From positions 1 through 12,005 of the forward strand of contig DBJG01000052.1 of NCBI GenBank assembly GCA_002296455.1: a stretch of 12,005 nt of DNA, read 5' to 3'. Positions 1 to 6,901 of this stretch are shown in pieces. The notes beneath the pieces are model-generated. The model was not told the origin of the DNA, made no database searches, and was given only the letters and a program-made list of their open reading frames with translations. How positions within the stretch are numbered: position 1 is the stretch's first letter; every line of letters starts with the position of its first letter. Source of the DNA: Caryophanales bacterium UBA782. Its GTDB lineage: Bacteria > Bacillota_I > Bacilli_A > RFN20 > CAG-826. The position numbers and the translations under genes were made by a program.

Positions 1-118
1 AATTATATTTTATAACTTCGCCCTTAATTATTACAGATGTGCCAAAGTGATTGGGCCAATGACTGTCAAAACTATTGCAAAGAGAAAAAAGAACACCCTT
101 TTGGTATCATATAGGAGC

Positions 119-1609
119 ATGGAACATAAAAAAGATTCACTTTCCCAAAAAGAAATAGAAAACAATCGCAAGAAACTTCTCGAGAAACTGAAAAAAATTA
201 ATGGGAAAACAATTGGCGAAATTGATCAATATGGTCTTTTGCAAAACGGGAACAACAAAGGCGATATTGGCCAAGTGATTCAAAAATATTTAGGCAAGAA
301 TCTTGATAACAATCCAAGTCTCGATTTCCCCGATGCAAAACTAGAGTTAAAAGTCACGGGGCTTTTACCTAGCAAATCCAAAAAGAAAGACAAATTCCGA
401 GCGAAAGAGAGGCTTGTACTCACCATTATTAACTATAACGAGGATTACAAGGATTCTTTCGAAAACAGCCACCTCATAGAGAAATGTAACGACCTGTTGA
501 TGACTTGCTACGAATATCTAGAGCCTCAAAATGGAGAGAAAGTTGATTATAGCTCCTTCCCCGTCGCCGATTCCTTTATCTTAACCTTATCCAAAGAAGA
601 TAAGGCCATGATGAAACAAGACTATGAAACGATAATTTCTAAAATCAAATCCGGCCAAGCAGATCAAATATCCGAATCGGATACAAACTACCTAGCTGCC
701 TGCACAAAAGGGAAAGATTCTTCCGTAAGAACCTCTCAGCCTTTTTCGAATACACTAGCAAAGCCAAGAGCCTTTTCTTTAAAGCAGTCATTTGTTAATT
801 CTCTCATCCGAGAATTCATCTCGGACGAGCATTTTCAAAGTATCATGAACGGCATAGAGGGTTCGATGCCAAATTTGGAAGACTTCGTGCTGTCAAAACT
901 CAAACCGTGGTTTGGGAAAACGGAAGAAGAACTCAGTCGTTCTTTAAATGTCACCTCTCATGCAAAAAGCCGCTATTCCATGTACATAAACAGAATTTTT
1001 AAAGTTTCTAGTTTGGAAAAATCGGAGGAATTTCAGAAAGCGAATATCGTTGTAAAGACCATGCGAATTCAAAAAACAGGTTCAATCAAAGAAAAAATGT
1101 CTTTCGCTCAGATGAATTTCATCGAAGTCGCAAACACAGCTTGGGAAGAATCCAGCGTAAGAGAGTATTTCGCAGAAAGACGTTTTCTGTTTGTCGCTTT
1201 CAAAGAAACAGAGAAAGGGTACGTCTTGGATAATGCGACTTTTTATAACTTCCCAGAACCAATCGTAGATGAATTTATTGGATACACATATAAACGAACA
1301 CGAAAATTATTGTCGGAAGGAAATATCGTCAAACTGTTAACGGCGAATAGCAAAAAAGCAATGATTCACAAAACGAATTTTGTCGGTTCAAAAGAGAATC
1401 CGATTTGCCACGTTAGGCCACATGGGGCAAATTTTAACGACCAGTCACCACTTCCGGTTCCCGACAAAGTCACTGGATATAAGTGCTATGAAAGGCAATG
1501 TTTTTGGATTGATACAAGATTCATAAATGCCGTTTTAAATGGAAAAGAAAAAGAATATGTGTTTTTTGCAAGAAAACAGTTAAAGCTAGCCAGACAAACT
1601 GAAGACTAA
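119..1609 (+). CDS. Sau3AI/MutH-family type II restriction endonuclease (predicted GATC specificity)
   Basis: Predicted GATC-cleaving restriction enzyme with two MutH-like halves. Numbering from the ATG at 119 (496 aa; Sau3AI is about 490), the N-terminal half carries the D-x6-E-x-K metal centre as D69, E76, K78 in DFPDAKLELK. A lysine (K47) in KGDIG matches MutH K48, and K122 matches the later MutH lysine. The block KERLVLTIINY, the segment ACTKG...QPFS...RAFSLK (about 194-222) and C-terminal blocks IVVKT, MSFAQMNF, RRFLFVAFK and ICHVRPH (about 310-435) correspond to Sau3AI as I remember it. The C-terminal half would be the non-catalytic DNA-binding/effector copy. Odd point: the position equivalent to MutH E56 is Gln (Q55). 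The start is uncertain: the frame is open to base 2, ATG 59 and GTG 47 are alternatives, and none has a well-spaced ribosome site (AGGAG lies 1 nt before ATG 119). I chose 119 because it gives family length. No methyltransferase is visible; one may lie to the left. Family assignment is firm; activity is not. Confidence 0.9.
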   Translation: MEHKKDSLSQKEIENNRKKLLEKLKKINGKTIGEIDQYGLLQNGNNKGDIGQVIQKYLGKNLDNNPSLDFPDAKLELKVTGLLPSKSKKKDKFRAKERLVLTIINYNEDYKDSFENSHLIEKCNDLLMTCYEYLEPQNGEKVDYSSFPVADSFILTLSKEDKAMMKQDYETIISKIKSGQADQISESDTNYLAACTKGKDSSVRTSQPFSNTLAKPRAFSLKQSFVNSLIREFISDEHFQSIMNGIEGSMPNLEDFVLSKLKPWFGKTEEELSRSLNVTSHAKSRYSMYINRIFKVSSLEKSEEFQKANIVVKTMRIQKTGSIKEKMSFAQMNFIEVANTAWEESSVREYFAERRFLFVAFKETEKGYVLDNATFYNFPEPIVDEFIGYTYKRTRKLLSEGNIVKLLTANSKKAMIHKTNFVGSKENPICHVRPHGANFNDQSPLPVPDKVTGYKCYERQCFWIDTRFINAVLNGKEKEYVFFARKQLKLARQTED

Positions 1610-1830
1610 TCTCCATCTCCTTCTTAAAGGATAAAGCAATCGAAGAACATGCCAAAGCCAAAGGCGCCCTTCTCATTTGGTTCAGCGAAGAGATTGAACA
1701 AATGTTTATAGGTTCGCCCCATCAAAAGAAGCGAGAAAGCGAAAAGGGCACAGCGCTTCTTACACGGAAAAGCCACATCAATCGGCGCTCAAAAGCTCGC
1801 AAAAGAATCGCAAAAGAATCGCAAAAGTAA
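1603..1830 (+). pseudogene. Start-less 75-codon coding remnant
   Basis: A stop-free frame follows the restriction gene, overlapping its last codons, and ends at TAA 1828-1830. It reads as a plausible protein tail: a charged helix (KDKAIEEHAKAKG), a hydrophobic strand (ALLIWF), SEEIEQMFIG, then a basic, Arg/Lys-rich end. There is no ATG, GTG or TTG before the internal ATG at 1708, so it cannot be an ordinary complete gene. Codon choice (many GCC, GGC, CTT, CTC, GAA) resembles the protein genes nearby, and the other frames here have stops. I do not recognise the family. The best reading is the 3' end of a gene truncated when the restriction gene arrived or the region rearranged. A chance open frame is the alternative. 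Confidence 0.4.
1797..1827. repeat. 11-bp tandem repeat, 2.8 copies
   Basis: The unit TCGCAAAAGAA occurs at 1797-1807 and 1808-1818, followed by a partial copy, TCGCAAAAG, at 1819-1827. The repeats are exact. They form the basic C-terminal end of the coding remnant, and because 11 is not a multiple of three each copy is read in a different frame. This looks like slippage in decaying sequence. Confidence 0.85.
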
Positions 1831-1954
1831 AAAGTAACATTCTATGTTTCCTTTATCATTTTATTCAATGAAGATAGGGAAGAGATTCATTATTACTACC
1901 AAAACTAAAAGAACTGATTTAGAGAACCCTTCCATTCGAAGACAAATTAATCAA
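1831..1954. other. Intergenic stretch with no supported gene
   Basis: Together with the remnant before it, this fills the gap between the restriction gene (plus) and the lipoprotein gene (minus), which converge here. It is AT-rich. I see no convincing hairpin plus T-run for either gene, no tRNA and no inverted repeat of an insertion sequence. A 4-bp repeat (TCAA/TGAT) spans the lipoprotein stop codon near 1950-1960. Confidence 0.5.
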
Positions 1955-2833
1955 TCAATCGAATATTTCCCCACCGTTAGGCATAAGCCTGCGACATTTT
2001 GACGGGATTGTATCCGGTATGTTCACTTCTCCGTAAAAAAATAAAGTGCTGTCTTTGTACCCGTAGGCATCTATTTCCCCGATACTAAGAATTTTGCCTT
2101 TTGAAACGCGGAGGCAATGGGCCTGGCTCTTCTTGCTTTGCTCATAAAAAGAATAGATTCCGTCTTTTTCACGCACGCTCCAAATGCCATATGAGCTCAT
2201 GAGCGCGAGATTATAAGGTAGAGAAGCGAAAAAATGAAGGTAATCTTGTATTCGAGACGGGTCTCTTGTGAAGTCAAAGTCGCTCGTTATTTCATAATAG
2301 TCTGTTAATGATTGCTCATCGCGTTGATAAGCTCTATAGATATGTTCCCGGTATTCACGTTGATCGTCTCTGGTACCAGTTATATATTGATAGTCACAAT
2401 GTTGGAGATAAGTAAAAGACCATATAGCGTCATCGACTGGTCGTATCCACGATTGGTGGAACGATTCTTTCCCATCCCCTGTATTAAAGCGCCGCTGATA
2501 ATAATACGAATTAAGTTCAAATAGGTGGGTTTCTTTTCTTCCTTCTTTTTCATAATGTCCAGGCTGTTTCCACGAATTCTCAACACGAACGGGGAAAAGT
2601 TTTTCGTAAGCGTTGTTCCCTTTCAAATTGTTATAGTCTGCAAGGGCGGTTTCTTTCGCATCATCAAAGTCCACCTCTTCACCTTCGAACAAAAAGGAAA
2701 CATCTTCCTCATATGAATGCTCTAAGAACCCTCTCGGCACACCATCGCCATTACTGCAGTTGACAAGCAAAAAGGAAATCACAAAAAGAGGAAATGCCTT
2801 TTTTCGAAGAACACCAAGTTTCACGTTATTCAT
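1955..2833 (-). CDS. Putative lipoprotein, unknown family, coupled to S8 protease
   Basis: A 292-aa exported protein of no family I recognise. The N-terminus has a basic stretch (to K12), a hydrophobic core (about 13-24) and then LLVNC with Cys26 followed by SNGDG. This resembles a lipoprotein signal, although Asn at -1 is unusual, so cleavage and lipidation are probable but not certain. The mature part is acidic early (EEDVSFLFEGEEVDFDD, about 42-58), then rich in Tyr, Trp and Phe, with three more Cys (146, 240, 280), suggesting a folded extracytoplasmic beta-rich domain. Its ATG overlaps the protease stop as ATGA, with only a weak GGGGA upstream, so translation is likely coupled to the protease. 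The pairing suggests a shared job at the cell surface (binding partner, inhibitor or substrate adaptor), which is inference. Good as a real gene; function unknown. Confidence 0.8.
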   Translation of the reverse strand: MNNVKLGVLRKKAFPLFVISFLLVNCSNGDGVPRGFLEHSYEEDVSFLFEGEEVDFDDAKETALADYNNLKGNNAYEKLFPVRVENSWKQPGHYEKEGRKETHLFELNSYYYQRRFNTGDGKESFHQSWIRPVDDAIWSFTYLQHCDYQYITGTRDDQREYREHIYRAYQRDEQSLTDYYEITSDFDFTRDPSRIQDYLHFFASLPYNLALMSSYGIWSVREKDGIYSFYEQSKKSQAHCLRVSKGKILSIGEIDAYGYKDSTLFFYGEVNIPDTIPSKCRRLMPNGGEIFD

Positions 2834-4629
2834 AAATTATCCCCATAAAAAATGACGAAGTTTTTCATTGCAGAATCAAGTTCAACGCTCACGGTAATCG
2901 TGATAGCAAACGTTAAATCATTATCGTCATAGTTTACAAATTTAACCACGCTGCAATTCGAATCAAGCGTTCCAGACATCAATTGATTATCACAATCGTC
3001 TTCCAGCGAAATTCTAAATAACGTATACCTCGGTTCAATGCGATCGCCAGGAGATTTGTTCCCCAAGTCGCTAGAGCCGAGGGTAAAAGCAGACAAAGAC
3101 GCAGTAAATGTTTCATCTAAATCAAGCGTAAAGGAATGGGAAAAAACTGCAAATCCAGATCCACTATATGACATTTCCTGCCGCTCGGCATTTTCGATAA
3201 AAGAAACCGCTTTTTCGTAATTGATGATTCCAAATCCATATTTTTCATCGCAGGTTAGCGCTTGTGTTTTGCCTCTCGTTGTACTCGCGTTGAATATGGC
3301 TTGTAGCCTTTGAGGATGACCGACAAGTAACGAAGGGAATCGTTCCATGAGCTTTGCCGCAATACCAACAGCAATCGGGGTTGCGAAACTGGTTCCAATT
3401 GCCAAATCGCCTTTATCTTTATCACCGATTTCTGGCCCAAAAGAAACGTTTGGATCGTTAAAATGCTCGCCATAAGCGACAACGTTTGGTTTTGTGAGTC
3501 TTTCGCCTGCAGACGAACCTAATCCTTCACATTCGGTGTTATAGCAAGAAAAAGAAGAGATTTGTCTATTGATATCAATTGAACCCACGGTAATTGCGTT
3601 GATGGCTCGGGCAAAAGAATTCACTAAGTGTTTTCCTTGTGAGCCTCCGTCATTTCCAGCAGCAACAAATACGGCAATGCCATAATATCTTGATAGCCAA
3701 TCGATGTATCTTGATTGATGTGAATAATGTTTTTTTCCTGCAGTTACCGATAAATTCAGAATATTAACTCCGGAATCAACCATCAAATCCATTGCAAAAG
3801 TAAAGCGGTATGGGTTAATCAAGTTTGCTGTATCGTAATAATAAATAGAGCTTTGCGGAACGATGCCACTTTTGCCCGCAATCATTTCAGCAATTCTTTT
3901 TGCGTGGTCACCGTGGGAATTGGTCATTCTGAAATCATCGGTTGGGCGTAAAGAATGGATCTGCCAATTCGGATTATCAAAATTCTCCGTAGTAAAAGCG
4001 CCTTCTCCGTCGATTATTCCTATTTTAAGCGAGTTTCCGTTATAACCATCATTTTTAATTCCATGCAATTCTTTAACTTGATCATACGTAACCGAAGCGG
4101 AAGAATTCGATACATTCGCCGTTACGTCCGGCAATAAGGGTTCCGAATCAATACTATTCGAATCGATAACTTCGGTCCAATAATCGAGAACGCCATTGGT
4201 GTCAGCCTCGATTGCGTCAATATCTATGAGATATAAATTCACGTCGTGATAAATTTTACTCGCAAAAGGAGAATATGAAGAATAAGTAAAATCTTCGAGG
4301 CCGATTGAATCGCAAATGCGGATCATGTGTTCTCGAAAATAATTCTGATTTTGAAGCCGGAAAGACTCTAAATCAGCTTGCCGCTCCGCTAATGTTTCGT
4401 TAGGATCCGTTTCCGTTAGAGGCGTCAATTCGGGAGTATTGAATTGAACAAAAAGGCTAATTCCTTGTTCTTCGCTCAACGTCATCTCTGAATTGACAAT
4501 TCGTTTTTTAGCTTGGGGTTTCAATAAAAACGGTTCTTCATTCTTGCTGCTCTGATGATGATTGATTTGAAAACTTGATGAGGAGAAAACGCTACAAACA
4601 GCCAGCGCGGCAAGAATAAGTTTTTGCAT
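2830..4629 (-). CDS. Secreted subtilisin-like serine protease (peptidase S8)
   Basis: A 599-aa exported serine endopeptidase. Residues 1-21 look like a signal peptide (MQKLILAALAVCSVFSSSS). Residues about 50-190 resemble an I9-type propeptide (ISLFVQF and later NLYLIDIDAIEA), which in this family chaperones folding and is cut off. The catalytic domain spans about 195-480 and contains the full triad: Asp207 in KIGIIDGEG, His239 in NSHGDH (family form HGTH) and Ser414 in IGTSFATP, plus the oxyanion Asn326 in VAAGNDGG. A C-terminal beta-like domain (about 487-599) with Cys546 and Cys559 follows; no sortase motif or transmembrane anchor is seen. Cys12 in LAVC is a poor lipobox because Val is at -1. 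The start is supported by GAGGG 6 nt upstream. It is first in a two-gene unit with the overlapping lipoprotein gene. Substrate unknown. Confidence 0.93.
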   Translation of the reverse strand: MQKLILAALAVCSVFSSSSFQINHHQSSKNEEPFLLKPQAKKRIVNSEMTLSEEQGISLFVQFNTPELTPLTETDPNETLAERQADLESFRLQNQNYFREHMIRICDSIGLEDFTYSSYSPFASKIYHDVNLYLIDIDAIEADTNGVLDYWTEVIDSNSIDSEPLLPDVTANVSNSSASVTYDQVKELHGIKNDGYNGNSLKIGIIDGEGAFTTENFDNPNWQIHSLRPTDDFRMTNSHGDHAKRIAEMIAGKSGIVPQSSIYYYDTANLINPYRFTFAMDLMVDSGVNILNLSVTAGKKHYSHQSRYIDWLSRYYGIAVFVAAGNDGGSQGKHLVNSFARAINAITVGSIDINRQISSFSCYNTECEGLGSSAGERLTKPNVVAYGEHFNDPNVSFGPEIGDKDKGDLAIGTSFATPIAVGIAAKLMERFPSLLVGHPQRLQAIFNASTTRGKTQALTCDEKYGFGIINYEKAVSFIENAERQEMSYSGSGFAVFSHSFTLDLDETFTASLSAFTLGSSDLGNKSPGDRIEPRYTLFRISLEDDCDNQLMSGTLDSNCSVVKFVNYDDNDLTFAITITVSVELDSAMKNFVIFYGDNL

Positions 4630-4653
4630 AGTTGACCCTCGTTCTTTAATTCG

Positions 4654-4682
4654 ATTCTAAAACGATGACTTACTTTTTTCCA
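4654..4682 (-). promoter_or_regulatory. Candidate promoter of the protease-lipoprotein unit
   Basis: Read on the minus strand, TAGAAT (4654-4659) matches the -10 consensus at 5 of 6 positions. It lies 17 bp from TGGAAA (4677-4682), a 4 of 6 match to -35. It is 24 bp upstream of the protease ATG, leaving a short leader with the GAGGG ribosome site at 4636-4640. Judged by eye only. Confidence 0.4.
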
Positions 4683-4685
4683 CAA

Positions 4686-4723
4686 TAAAGTCGGTAAAGT
4701 CAGTAAAAGATAAGTCTAAAGTC
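4686..4723. repeat. Repeated heptamer GACTTTA upstream of protease
   Basis: On the minus strand the heptamer GACTTTA occurs three times exactly (plus-strand TAAAGTC at 4686-4692, 4695-4701 and 4717-4723), with a near copy GACTTA at 4711-4716. The cluster sits immediately upstream of the candidate -35 box of the protease unit, a place where activator or repressor sites are common. Start-to-start spacings are 9 and 22 bp. No regulator is identified, and simple AT-rich drift could also produce it. Confidence 0.45.
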
Positions 4724-4799
4724 CACCATGACACCAGATTAACAGTGACTCGCAATTAAATAGCATCGCATATTTCAACAAAACGAAATCAATTGTTTA

Positions 4800-4828
4800 T
4801 TCACTATTCGGAGTATTTCAAGTAAATT
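4800..4828 (+). promoter_or_regulatory. Weak candidate promoter of the membrane-protein gene
   Basis: TTCACT (4800-4805) and TAAATT (4823-4828) are separated by 17 bp, each matching consensus at 4 of 6 positions. They lie 25 bp before the ATG at 4854, with the clear ribosome site GGAGG at 4844-4848. The promoter is a guess; the ribosome site is solid. The rest of the 224-bp divergent gap (4630-4853) shows no gene or RNA I can recognise. Confidence 0.3.
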
Positions 4829-4853
4829 ATCCGTATTCAACCTGGAGGCTCAA

Positions 4854-5468
4854 ATGAAAAAATCTTCTAAGAAATCACTTCTACCCCTCATCATCAAGGC
4901 CGTTGCCTTAGTCCTAGGCATCGCGACCATCTGCATGGCATTCATGCCTTTCATCACGCGCACTGGCTATGCCGCAAATTCGATAACAAGCCAGCTTTCG
5001 CTATCTGGTTTCGACATGGCTTTTGGTAAAACGAAGGTTACTGGCATTGATGGGGATTTCCCTAATTGGATCGTCTTCTTTAGAGACGGAATCAGCAGCA
5101 CTACGACAGATTTCGCTGCTGGGACCATCACTTACAAGCTTAATCCGTTCACCGGTGTATTGATTCAAATGATCGTCGCTCTTGTCGCACTAGCTCTTGT
5201 TCTTATTTCCATGCTTTTCAAAGGAAAGAAGAGCAAAAAAATCGGCGCGCTGTTCCTTATCTTCGCAGGATTATGCTTTGTCACTGCTGGAATTATGGCT
5301 TTCTTCCCAGTCAACCTCGGTGGTTATGCCACAAGCATCACAGAAACCCTAGGCCTTAAGACTGGCGTTGAATTTGCAACCGGCACTGGCGCACTCCTAT
5401 TCGCGATCTTCGGTTTAGCAAGTGGTGCTGTTTCCTTCGTCGGCGGACTTGTTTCTTGCTCGAAATAA
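4854..5468 (+). CDS. Four-helix membrane protein with internal duplication, unknown function
   Basis: A 204-aa integral membrane protein that I do not recognise. Four hydrophobic segments are visible at about 10-33, 101-122, 128-151 and 175-200. A long polar loop (about 34-100) follows the first, a short Lys-rich turn (KGKKSKK, 124-129) lies between the second and third, and a shorter polar loop (about 152-174) follows the third. The basic N-terminus (KKSSKK) and the Lys-rich turn suggest both are cytoplasmic, placing the two loops outside. The ends of helices 1 and 3 match each other (MAFMPF...GYA..SIT and MAFFPV...GYA-SIT), pointing to duplication of a two-helix unit about 120 residues apart. 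The start is set by GGAGG 5 nt upstream. It is a single-gene unit ending in its own terminator, convergent with the ffh operon. No catalytic motif is seen. Confidence 0.85.
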   Translation: MKKSSKKSLLPLIIKAVALVLGIATICMAFMPFITRTGYAANSITSQLSLSGFDMAFGKTKVTGIDGDFPNWIVFFRDGISSTTTDFAAGTITYKLNPFTGVLIQMIVALVALALVLISMLFKGKKSKKIGALFLIFAGLCFVTAGIMAFFPVNLGGYATSITETLGLKTGVEFATGTGALLFAIFGLASGAVSFVGGLVSCSK

Positions 5469-5486
5469 CACATCCAATATCGAACG

Positions 5487-5517
5487 AAAAATCCTCGGAA
5501 TTCCCGGGGATTTTTTT
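5487..5517 (+). terminator. Intrinsic terminator of the membrane-protein gene
   Basis: A 12-bp stem (5487-5498 with 5504-5515, one G-T pair) closes a 5-nt loop (AATTC) and runs into a T-tract to 5517, 18 nt after the stop codon. The left arm is A-rich, so on the minus strand the hairpin is also followed by five T residues and could act as a second stop for ffh transcripts. Confidence 0.85.
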
Positions 5518-5522
5518 GTTAC

Positions 5523-5550
5523 AAAAAAGAGACGGCATTATGACGTCTCT
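5523..5550 (-). terminator. Intrinsic terminator of the ffh operon
   Basis: On the minus strand, AGAGACG (5544-5550) pairs with CGTCTCT (5528-5534) around a 9-nt loop, followed directly by a run of T residues (5523-5528). It begins 10 nt after the ffh stop codon and marks the 3' end of the housekeeping operon. Confidence 0.85.
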
Positions 5551-5560
5551 ATTCTCGCTT

Positions 5561-6901
5561 TTAACGCATTCCACCAAATCCAGGCGGCATTTTCCCCGAT
5601 TTCTGGTATTGCTTCATTTGTTTCATCATTTCTTTGCTTTGCTCCCATTTACGGATGACGCGATTGACGTCCGCGTTGGTTTTTCCGCATCCTCTCGCAA
5701 TGCGGTTCTTTTGGGAATATTTAAGCACCTCAGGATGGGCTCTTTCATAAGGGGTCATCGAATTCACGATCGCTTCGAAAGAGCGCATCTCTTGCTTCGC
5801 TTTTTCCTGTTGCTCATCCGTGATTTTCGGCATTCCTGGGATGAGTTTAGCAATGGCACCAAGACTCCCCATCTTCTGCACCATTTTCATTTGTTTTAAC
5901 ATATCATCCAGTGTGAAATTACCATCTTCGAGTTTCTTCGCAGCTTTTCTTGCTTCTTTCTCATCGATATTCGCTTGGGCGGTTTCCACAAGGGTTTTGA
6001 TATCCCCCATCCCCAAAATGCGGTCCGCCATACGGTCGGGATAGAAAATATCCAAATCGGTGAGTTTCTCACCAACACCCGCGAACTTGATGGGAAGACC
6101 CGTCATATATTTGATAGAAAGAGCGCTTCCCCCTTTCGCATCGCCATCGAGTTTGCTCATGATGACGCCAGTAAGGCGAAGATCTTTGTGGAAAGCATTA
6201 GCGACATTCACCGAATCTTGTCCAGCGGCTGCATCGACTAAAAGTAATGTCTCATCCGGATGGATTTCTTTGGCGATATCTTGAAGTTCCTTCATGAGCG
6301 CTTCGTCGATTTGAAGACGGCCTGCCGTATCTAAAATCAAGAGGTCGTAATGTCCTTGCTCGGCGACTTCTTTTGCTTTTTTAGCGATTTCGACAGGGTT
6401 TTCTTTCGTCCCCATCTCAAAGAAATCAATGGATAAATCTGTCGCGATTTGGCCTAGTTGCTCAATCGCGGCGGGACGATAAACGTCTAAGCCAGCGAGC
6501 AGTACTTTCTTGCCGAGTTTATTCTTCGCGAGATTGCCAAGCTTTCCTGCACTCGTGGTTTTTCCGCTTCCTTGTAAGCCCACAAGCATCACAATGGTCG
6601 GTTCCCCTTTTTTCCAAGCAATCCCCGTATTGTCGCTCCCTAAAAGGGTGACAAGTTCGTCATAGCAGATCTTGACAAGCTGTTCTCCAGGATTGACGTG
6701 GAGAAGCACTTCTTGGCCAAGTGCTTTTTCTTTGACATCACTTGTAAAGGCTTTAACAACCTTGAAATTGACATCGGCTTCAAGAAGAGCGACGCGAATC
6801 TCTTTTAAAGCCGCATCCATGTTCGCTTCGGTGAGCTTATCTTCCTTTCGCATCTTCTTAAAGACGCTTTGGAATCGTTCTGAAAGTGATTCAAATGCCA
6901 T
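5561..6901 (-). CDS. ffh: Signal recognition particle protein Ffh (SRP54)
   Basis: The GTPase subunit of the signal recognition particle. It binds 4.5S/scRNA and signal sequences on ribosomes and docks with FtsY at the membrane. At 446 aa it is the usual length. The N domain (about 1-95, with ALLEADVNFKVV) precedes the G domain: P-loop GLQGSGKTT (108-116), DVYRPAA (139-145), DTAGR (191-195), SKLDGDAKGG (249-258) and GVGEKLTDL (276-284). A Met-rich M domain (about 329-446) contains the RNA-binding region NRIARGCGKT, then EMMKQMK and the usual end PPGFGGMR. A Cys replaces the common Ser of the RIA(K/R)GSG motif. The ATG is preceded by GGAGG 9 nt upstream and lies inside the end of ylxM (11-nt overlap), indicating coupled translation. 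It is the last gene of the operon; a terminator follows. Confidence 0.98.
   Translation of the reverse strand: MAFESLSERFQSVFKKMRKEDKLTEANMDAALKEIRVALLEADVNFKVVKAFTSDVKEKALGQEVLLHVNPGEQLVKICYDELVTLLGSDNTGIAWKKGEPTIVMLVGLQGSGKTTSAGKLGNLAKNKLGKKVLLAGLDVYRPAAIEQLGQIATDLSIDFFEMGTKENPVEIAKKAKEVAEQGHYDLLILDTAGRLQIDEALMKELQDIAKEIHPDETLLLVDAAAGQDSVNVANAFHKDLRLTGVIMSKLDGDAKGGSALSIKYMTGLPIKFAGVGEKLTDLDIFYPDRMADRILGMGDIKTLVETAQANIDEKEARKAAKKLEDGNFTLDDMLKQMKMVQKMGSLGAIAKLIPGMPKITDEQQEKAKQEMRSFEAIVNSMTPYERAHPEVLKYSQKNRIARGCGKTNADVNRVIRKWEQSKEMMKQMKQYQKSGKMPPGFGGMR

Noticed and set aside
1844..2002. Short plus-strand open frame starting ATG 1844 after the tandem repeat
   Set aside because: No ribosome site, no recognisable protein features, and it runs into the 3' end of the lipoprotein gene on the other strand.
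4592..4599. Protease as a lipoprotein through Cys12 (LAVC)
   Set aside because: Val at -1 and a very short hydrophobic stretch before the cysteine make this a poor lipobox; an ordinary signal peptide fits better.
1955..4629. Equivalence to the mycoplasma immunoglobulin-binding/protease pair (MIB-MIP)
   Set aside because: The idea of a surface protease with a binding partner is similar, but this protease is a subtilisin-type S8 enzyme and the partner is much smaller. I see no sequence resemblance.
5456..5899. Plus-strand open frame of 147 codons opposite the 3' end of ffh
   Set aside because: It overlaps the stop of the membrane-protein gene and runs antisense through the conserved Ffh M domain. 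Its His/Phe/Leu-rich translation is what an antisense shadow gives, and there is no ribosome site.
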